Positions 56,042-64,000 of a stretch of 64,000 nt of DNA are shown here, one piece after another (the first letter of the stretch is position 1; every line of letters begins with the position of its first letter). The position numbers and the translations under genes are program-made. The stretch covers positions 1,922,001-1,986,000 of the forward strand of contig CAVSZZ010000002.1 in assembly GCA_963732595.1 (NCBI GenBank). Reading direction: 5' to 3'. A model generated the notes under the pieces. The model was not told the origin of the DNA. It worked only from the letters and a program-made list of their open reading frames with translations, and did no database searches. The stretch is from JAFGXF01 sp963732595 (GTDB taxonomy: Bacteria; Chloroflexota; Anaerolineae; Anaerolineales; Anaerolineaceae).

Positions 56042-56187
56042 GCTCTGTGGTTCCGATAAAAGTATAGCAGATGTGTGCATTTCCCCACTAATACCGCGGT
56101 ATGGATTTTTCCCATTAATGTGCCGGTGCCTGGGGGATAACCAGGAGGTCTACAACCCTGCATGGTATTTAAGCTAAAATCAACGAC

Positions 56188-56881
56188 ATGGCCACACCGA
56201 CCTGGGAGTCCCTCCATGAACAGATCGTCACCTGCCGGCTGTGTCCGCGGCTGGTGGCATACCGAGAGCGCATTGCCTGCGACCGCAAGCGTGCCCACCG
56301 CGACCAGGAATACTGGGGCCGGCCTGTCCCCGGTTTTGGGGATCACCAGGCGCGCGTCCTGATCGTTGGCCTGGCACCCGGCGCCCACGGCTCCAACCGC
56401 ACCGGGCGCATGTTCACCGGGGATGCCTCCGGCGTGTTCCTCTACCGCGCGCTGCAGCGGGCCGGCTTCGCCAACCAGCCCCACTCGGAGGATATCCACG
56501 ACGGCCTGACCCTGACACATGTCTACATCACGGCCGTCTGCCGCTGCGCGCCGCCCGACAACAAACCGGCCCGCGAGGAGCAGGTCAACTGCCAGCCCTA
56601 TCTGCTGGCCGAGCTGGCCTTGCTCGATCACCTGGAGGGCATTGTGGCGCTCGGGCGCATCGCGCTGGATGGCATCCTGGCGGCTTACCGGGCGAAGGGT
56701 CTTGCCGCGCCGAAGATCGATTTTGGTCATAATCGTTTGTTCGAGCCGGGTGGGGGAATGCCCGTGGCTGGTCACCTCGTACCATCCCAGCCGGCAGAAC
56801 ACCCAGACCGGGCGCCTGACCGAAGCCGATTTCGATGCAGTCTGGCTGCGGGTGAGGGAATTACTGGATCGTAAAGGATGA
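56188..56881 (+). CDS. Uracil-DNA glycosylase, family 5-like (1 frameshift)
   Basis: Removes uracil (and possibly other deaminated bases) from DNA. The Fe-S type N-terminus is CRLCPRLVAYRERIA. Motif A is VLIVGLAPGAHGSNRTGRMF, followed by YITAVCRCAPPDNKPARE with further Cys; a break near 56760 leads to motif SYHPSRQNTQTGRLTEADF in the next frame. The A-position of motif 1 (GLAPGAHG) fits family 5 (UDGb). About 230 residues. Its stop overlaps the REP transposase start (ATGA), an unusual coupling. Confidence 0.85.
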
Positions 56882-57441
56882 GCACAAGAAAGAAATCCCG
56901 TTCTTCAATGCGCCTCCCGGATTTTGATTACACCTCTCCGGGTGCGTATTTTATAACGCTGATAGCCCATCGTAGACGCATGTTATTCGGAGAGATCAGA
57001 GACGGTATGATGATTCTCAATGATCTGGGTAAAATCATCGAAGAGGAATGGGAAAAATCAATTTTGATCAGAACACCGTGGGAGTTTCCCATTCATGTAA
57101 CCATGCCGAATCATTTTCACGGGATTGTCAGAATCGTTGAGGAGGAAGATCGGCCCCTGCACACTCTATACGTAGCGGGGCACAGCTGTGCCCCGCTACA
57201 AAATGAAGGGCGGAGGCCACTCCATCGACCCGCCCGTTCTCTGGGTTCGTTTATCGCTGGGTTTAAATCAAAATGCACTTCAAGAATCAATACCTATCGA
57301 AACTCTCGCGGTCTGCCTGTCTGGCAACGGGATTATTATGAGAAGGTTATTGAATTTGAGGAAGAGGCAGACGCCCTTTATGCCTACATCGAGGGAAATC
57401 CATCGGGTTGGCCTCATGATGAGCTTTTCCGTATAATATGA
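56878..57441 (+). CDS. REP-associated tyrosine transposase (RAYT), copy 1
   Basis: HUH single-strand transposase of the Y1 family. N-terminus MRLPDFDYTSPGAYFITLIA, HUH motif in MPNHFHGIVRI, FIAGFKSKCTSRINTYRN, VWQRDYYEKVIEFEEEADAL and YAYIEGNPSGW. By comparison with the E. coli enzyme, whose catalytic tyrosine precedes 'IYINP', the first Tyr of LYAYIEGNP is the likely nucleophile (inference). Between the HUH and tyrosine regions the residues YVAGHSCAPLQ are encoded by a perfect 28-bp GTAG-headed palindrome in frame. Intact, 187 residues. Its stop overlaps the second transposase start. Confidence 0.87.
   Translation: MSTRKKSRSSMRLPDFDYTSPGAYFITLIAHRRRMLFGEIRDGMMILNDLGKIIEEEWEKSILIRTPWEFPIHVTMPNHFHGIVRIVEEEDRPLHTLYVAGHSCAPLQNEGRRPLHRPARSLGSFIAGFKSKCTSRINTYRNSRGLPVWQRDYYEKVIEFEEEADALYAYIEGNPSGWPHDELFRII
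57172..57199. repeat. REP-like palindrome, family A, copy 3, inside the transposase gene
   Basis: Identical to the intergenic copies at 8542 and 22803. Here it is read in frame and codes for VAGHSCAPL without interrupting the transposase. Confidence 0.92.
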
Positions 57442-58044
57442 CAGACATCGAAGGAAATCCATCCGTTTACCGGCATACGATTACACCGATCCGGGCGGGT
57501 ATTTCATCACGATCGTGACATATCAGCGCGAGCGCTTGTTCGGGGAGGTTATAGGCGGGGAAATAAGGTTGAATGAGTTTGGAAAGATCGCAACCGAGGA
57601 ATGGTTTAAAACAGCACAATTACGCCGAAATGTGGAATTATTCGAGGACGATTTCGTTGTCATGCCGGATCATATTCATGGGATCATTTGGATTACGGAA
57701 GGCGTAGGGGCGGAGCGTCGCTCCGCCCGCATTGATTTATTATTAAAAGGGTTGAGCAGCGCTCAACCCCTACGGGAAGAATTTCCAATCCTCCCCGGCC
57801 CGGATCCCTTGGTGTGATTGTCCGCGCGTATAAATCTGCTGTAGCCTACCGCATTAACGCCATACGCCACACGCGGGGGACCACCCTCTGGAAGCGCAAC
57901 TACTTCGAACATGTCATCCGCGATGAAATGGACCTGGATGCCATCACCGCCTATATGTCGGGCAATCCCGCATTATGGGAAACAGATAATCCCTTCCAAT
58001 CCCCGATTCGCCTGAACACCCGGCGTATAATAACCCCACACTAA
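57438..58044 (+). CDS. REP-associated tyrosine transposase, copy 2 (2 frameshifts)
   Basis: ATG 57438 overlaps the copy 1 stop. After a break near 57455 the protein reads RLPAYDYTDPGGYFITIVTY, then VVMPDHIHGIIWITEG with the HUH motif HIH. After a break near 57815 it reads VIVRAYKSAVAYRINAIRHT, LWKRNYFEHVIRDEMDLDAI and TAYMSGNPALW. The position of the putative catalytic Tyr in copy 1 (LYAY) is Thr here (ITAY). A 70-bp two-hairpin REP-like element (57704-57773) is read through as coding sequence. The protein is a clear but diverged homologue of copy 1. Confidence 0.8.
57704..57773. repeat. Two-hairpin REP-like element, family B, inside the second transposase
   Basis: Outer ends GTAGGGG and CCCCTAC. 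Left hairpin GGGCGGAGCG-T-CGCTCCGCCC (57708-57728), right hairpin GGGTTGAGC-AGC-GCTCAACCC (57749-57769). It is translated as part of the variable loop between the HUH and tyrosine regions. Confidence 0.85.
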
Positions 58045-58066
58045 CATCAACAACCCGGAGCCGCCC

Positions 58067-61231
<3,165 letters not shown>

Positions 61232-61330
61232 AGAAGCGCTGAACGATCGACACTCAATCACGGTGTTCTACCCTTTAAGGTTAATTCCGTGCTGGCGGGG
61301 GTATACTTGCACGTTATTACCGGAGACACC

Positions 61331-62230
61331 ATGAAAGATCGCGGCATTCTTTTCGCAATCGGAGCTTATGTAGCCTGGGGTTTGTTCCCCATCTATTGGA
61401 AACTCCTGACCCATGTCCCGGCGCTTCAATTGCTCGGCCACCGCATCCTGTGGTCGTTCATCCTGCTGGTGGGGATCATCCTGCTGACCCGCCGCTGGGC
61501 GGATTTTCGTTCCCGGATCACCCCCAAAATGCTGCGCATTTATCTGGCTGCTGCCCTGTTGATCGGGGTGAACTGGCTGACCTATGTCTGGGCGATCAAT
61601 GCCGGCTTCATCATCGAAACCAGCCTGGGCTATTTCATCAACCCGCTCTTGAGCGTCCTGCTGGGCGTCATCTTCTTCCGCGAAAGACTGCGCCCCCTGC
61701 AGTGGATCCCCATCCTGCTGGCGGCTGCCGGGGTCCTCTATCTGACCCTCTCCTATGGTTCACTGCCATGGATCGCCCTCACCCTGGCGGTCACCTGGGG
61801 GTTCTATGGCCTGGTCAAGAAGGCCGCACCCCTTGGGTCACTGTATGGCGTGGCACTGGAAACCGGCATCCTTTTCCTGCCGGCCCTGGGTTTCCTGATC
61901 TTTGCAGACCTCTCCGGCTCGGGTGTTTTCCTTCATACCGGGATCCGTATCGATTTGCTGCTGGCCGGTGCCGGTGTGGTCACGACCATCCCGCTGCTGA
62001 TGTTCGCTTCAGCAGCGCAGCGCATCTCCCTGTCGATGATCGGGATTTTACAGTACATCTCCCCGACCATGCAGTTCCTGATCGGGTTCCTGGTCTACCA
62101 CGAGTCTTTCTCAAAATCCAGGATGATCGGATTCGGGATCATCTGGCTGGCGTTGATCGTCTTCTGGCTGGAAAACAGCTTTGCCCGCCAGCGATCGATC
62201 CCGCCGGTGACCGAGTTGGGTGAGGGGTAA
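61331..62230 (+). CDS. rarD: EamA-family permease, RarD type
   Basis: Ten-TM drug/metabolite exporter. I chose ATG 61331 (GGAGACACC upstream) over the frame-open start at 61289. RarD marks are GILFAIGAYVAWGLFPIYWK, the GHRILWSFILL loop, GVNWLTYVWAINAGFIIETS with LGYFINPLLSVLLGVIFFRE, and ILQYISPTMQFLIGFLVYHE near the end. 299 residues, intact. The exported substrate is unknown. Confidence 0.9.
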   Translation: MKDRGILFAIGAYVAWGLFPIYWKLLTHVPALQLLGHRILWSFILLVGIILLTRRWADFRSRITPKMLRIYLAAALLIGVNWLTYVWAINAGFIIETSLGYFINPLLSVLLGVIFFRERLRPLQWIPILLAAAGVLYLTLSYGSLPWIALTLAVTWGFYGLVKKAAPLGSLYGVALETGILFLPALGFLIFADLSGSGVFLHTGIRIDLLLAGAGVVTTIPLLMFASAAQRISLSMIGILQYISPTMQFLIGFLVYHESFSKSRMIGFGIIWLALIVFWLENSFARQRSIPPVTELGEG

Positions 62231-62260
62231 TAAAAAGGGCTGCCTTTTAAGGGACAGCCC
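62231..62260 (-). terminator. Terminator of degV (shared with rarD)
   Basis: GGGCTG (62237-62242) pairs with CAGCCC (62255-62260), with an inner CC/GG pair. On the minus strand a run of five T follows, as expected for the leftward degV transcript. Confidence 0.7.
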
Positions 62261-62283
62261 ATTCATCATATTCACACAAAGTA

Positions 62284-63129
62284 TTATCCAGCCATGTACG
62301 CGATCGCGATCGTACCGGGACCGGTGTGGCTGCCGATGGCCGGGCTGACCTCACTCAGGATGGCTTCCTCTGCGCCAAGGCGGGTGACAGCTCGTTTTTG
62401 CAGCTCGGCAGCTTCTTCCGGGACATTGGCATGGAAGACGGAGACCCTTACCGGTTTGCGACCGGCGATATCCTTCTCGATCAGATCGATCATTTTGTCC
62501 ATCGACTTGCGTTTCGTTCGGACACTGGCGACCGGTTCGATCTTGCCGTTGATGATGGCCAGGACCGGTTTGATATCCAGGGCTGTTCCCAGGAATTTTT
62601 TGGCGCCACCGATGCGTCCGCCGGCAGCCAGGTATTTTAGCGTATCCACCGTGAAGTACACACCGATCTTGGGGTAGGCTTCCAAAGCTGCATGTTTGCA
62701 GGATAAGAGGTTGGCACCTTTTTCGGCGGCCCGGGCAGCCGCCAGGACCATGAAGCTGAGCGCCATTGACACCAGCTTGGTATCGACCAACTCGATCGGT
62801 TTTCCTTTGAAGTCAGTGAGTGCCTGCAGCGCGGAAGCGTAGGTTCCGGAAATACCACTGGAGACAGGCAGGACAAGGATCTCATGGCCCTGGTCCAGTA
62901 ATTTCTGAAAAGCGTCTTTAAAATCATTTACTGTAACCTGGCTGGTGGTGGAAAGGGTGGTGGCGGTTAACTGGCGGGTGTAGCATTCAGATGCCTGGAT
63001 GTCGACTCCGTCCCGGTAACTTTGACCATCCCAGATCAGGTAAAGCGGAAGGATGGTAATGTCGTATTGATCTACATATTGCTTTGGCAGATAGGCACTG
63101 CTATCGGAAATGATCTTAACCTTGGCCAT
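62284..63129 (-). CDS. DegV family fatty-acid-binding protein
   Basis: Carrier of fatty acids for FakA-type kinases. N-terminal KIISDSSAYLPKQYVDQYDI, then the family cores LPVSSGISGTYASALQAL and IELVDTKLVSMALSFMVLAA, the tail-binding YFTVDTLKYLAAGGRIGGAK and, near the end, IGSHTGPGTIAIAYM. 281 residues, intact; GAGGAGG precedes ATG 63129. No fakA is adjacent. Confidence 0.93.
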   Translation of the reverse strand: MAKVKIISDSSAYLPKQYVDQYDITILPLYLIWDGQSYRDGVDIQASECYTRQLTATTLSTTSQVTVNDFKDAFQKLLDQGHEILVLPVSSGISGTYASALQALTDFKGKPIELVDTKLVSMALSFMVLAAARAAEKGANLLSCKHAALEAYPKIGVYFTVDTLKYLAAGGRIGGAKKFLGTALDIKPVLAIINGKIEPVASVRTKRKSMDKMIDLIEKDIAGRKPVRVSVFHANVPEEAAELQKRAVTRLGAEEAILSEVSPAIGSHTGPGTIAIAYMAG

Positions 63130-63342
63130 GAATTCCTCCTCAAAATGGAATGAAATAGAATGATTGCGGATTGATTGCTATTTTCACCGTCGAAGTGACT
63201 CCGGACCAGCTTGGATCAAGGCCCTTCCAAAACGATAAAACCAAGGTTGAATTATCCCATCATTGCGCCGGGATGGGCCTTGAATTTACGAACGTTAATC
63301 AAATATTAATATTGGAAAATGTCATCCCCCAGGCTGAAAAAA
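63130..63342. other. Intergenic region between degV and enolase
   Basis: Holds the presumed degV promoter (leftward). I see no further gene, RNA or repeat in it; the enolase terminator follows. Confidence 0.35.
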
Positions 63343-63373
63343 TAAACCGGATGGCAGTATGCCATCCGGTTTA
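63343..63373 (-). terminator. Intrinsic terminator of enolase
   Basis: A 14-bp perfect stem, TAAACCGGATGGCA with its reverse complement TGCCATCCGGTTTA, 3-nt loop, followed on the minus strand by a T-run (complement of AAAAAAT). Confidence 0.88.
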
Positions 63374-63394
63374 TTTTGTAAGTAAATCGTTGTA

Positions 63395-64000
63395 TCAGCG
63401 TTTCAGGATCGCCCAGCCGGCATATTCGGCCTCGTCGCCCAGTTCGGCTTCGATGCGCATGAGCTGGTTGTACTTGGCAACCCGGTCAGAGCGGGCTGGG
63501 GCACCGGTCTTGATCTGGCCCATGTTCAGGGCCACGGCCAGGTCGGCGATGGTGGTGTCTTCGGTCTCGCCGGAGCGGTGCGAGGTGACCGCGCGCCAGC
63601 CGGCGCGGTGGCAGGTTTCGACCGCTTCGATGGTCTCGGTCAGGGTGCCGATCTGGTTGAGCTTGACCAGCAGGGCATTGGCAGATTTTTCCTTGATGGC
63701 CCTGCGGACGCGTTCGGGGTTGGTGACCAGCAGGTCATCACCCACGATCTGGATCTTGTCGCCGATGGTCTTGGTGAGCAGGTTCCAGCCGTCCCAGTCG
63801 TCCTGGGCCAGGCCGTCTTCGATGGACACGATCGGGTACTGGTCGACCCAGCTTTTCCAGAAGGCGACCATTTCTTCCGAGGAGAGCATCTTGCCTTCCT
63901 TGCGCAGGTTGTATTTCTTGGTCTTCTCGTCGTAGAGTTCCGAGGCTGCCGGGTCGAGTGCGATGGCTACCTGTTCGTCCCATCCGGCTTTGAAACCAGC
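63395..64000 (-). CDS. eno: Enolase, C-terminal part (cut by window edge)
   Basis: Converts 2-phosphoglycerate to phosphoenolpyruvate in glycolysis. The visible 200 residues run from GFKAGWDEQVAIALDPAASE at the edge through YPIVSIEDGLAQDDWDGW, IQIVGDDLLVTNPERVRRAI, ANALLVKLNQIGTLTETIEA and the catalytic VTSHRSGETEDTTIADLAVA to IKTGAPARSDRVAKYNQLMR. Metal-binding Asp and catalytic Lys and His are all present. The N-terminus lies beyond 64000. No frameshift seen. Confidence 0.97.
   Translation of the reverse strand, partial: AGFKAGWDEQVAIALDPAASELYDEKTKKYNLRKEGKMLSSEEMVAFWKSWVDQYPIVSIEDGLAQDDWDGWNLLTKTIGDKIQIVGDDLLVTNPERVRRAIKEKSANALLVKLNQIGTLTETIEAVETCHRAGWRAVTSHRSGETEDTTIADLAVALNMGQIKTGAPARSDRVAKYNQLMRIEAELGDEAEYAGWAILKR

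Noticed and set aside
56038..56802. 254-codon open frame on the minus strand
   Set aside because: Antisense to the uracil-DNA glycosylase, whose motifs are clear on the plus strand.
8542..57199. CRISPR-like repeats
   Set aside because: The palindrome copies are tens of kb apart, with no spacer array and no cas genes.

Overview
The window looks like a chromosomal piece of an anaerobic, sugar-fermenting member of the Chloroflexota (Anaerolineae-like). That placement is inferred from gene content: many Pro/Thr-rich secreted lipoproteins with LAC-type lipoboxes, MalT-like LuxR giants, a four-subunit 2-oxoacid:ferredoxin oxidoreductase, REP-type transposases and Ser/Thr kinases. No rRNA or tRNA is present to test it. 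Coding DNA is GC-rich, with a few AT-rich islands (about 500-660, 3500-4000, 22330-22800).

Layout. 1-13 kb: housekeeping and membrane genes (Ser/Thr kinase, tpiA, 3-methyladenine glycosylase, NeuD-like acetyltransferase plus bactofilin, CPBP protease, proS, transglutaminase-like, Nudix, two membrane proteins, Hsp20). 13-23 kb: epimerase, membrane sulfatase-like enzyme, lipoprotein, the ferredoxin-dependent 2-oxoacid oxidoreductase operon (minus strand), upp, ruvB-queA. 23-28 kb: a large LuxR regulator followed by a cassette of five small unknown proteins. 28-35 kb: secreted M28 peptidase, a GH32 plus MFS sugar operon, two lipoproteins. 35-40.6 kb: a compact five-gene envelope operon (membrane PIG-L deacetylase, ATP-grasp, PgaC-like GT2, two tandem PgaB-like lipoproteins), then an alkaline phosphatase. 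42-54 kb: nitroreductase, MscL, hydrolase, YbjQ, GNAT, an ABC exporter behind a promoter with an embedded operator, an HD-GYP receptor with an adjacent orphan binding protein, propeller lipoprotein, ankyrin protein. 54-64 kb: a decayed gene, a UDG coupled to two tandem REP transposases, GH38 mannosidase, RarD, DegV, enolase (cut by the window edge).

The most interesting features are: (i) two overlapping REP-associated transposases that each carry a different GTAG-headed REP-like palindrome in frame inside their own coding sequence, with further copies of these palindromes elsewhere in the window; (ii) the candidate PNAG-like exopolysaccharide operon in which a PIG-L enzyme may replace the usual PgaB deacetylase domain; (iii) a diverged second copy of the queA 3' end on the far side of an AT-rich ORF; (iv) a TTGACA-N17-TATAAT promoter whose spacer is a perfect palindrome.

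Caution: at least 40 apparent single-base frameshifts break otherwise normal genes, including the essential proS. They are dense at 1-13 kb and 43-60 kb and nearly absent at 14-43 kb. I read most as assembly errors, so broken genes are given here as whole spans with the approximate break positions.
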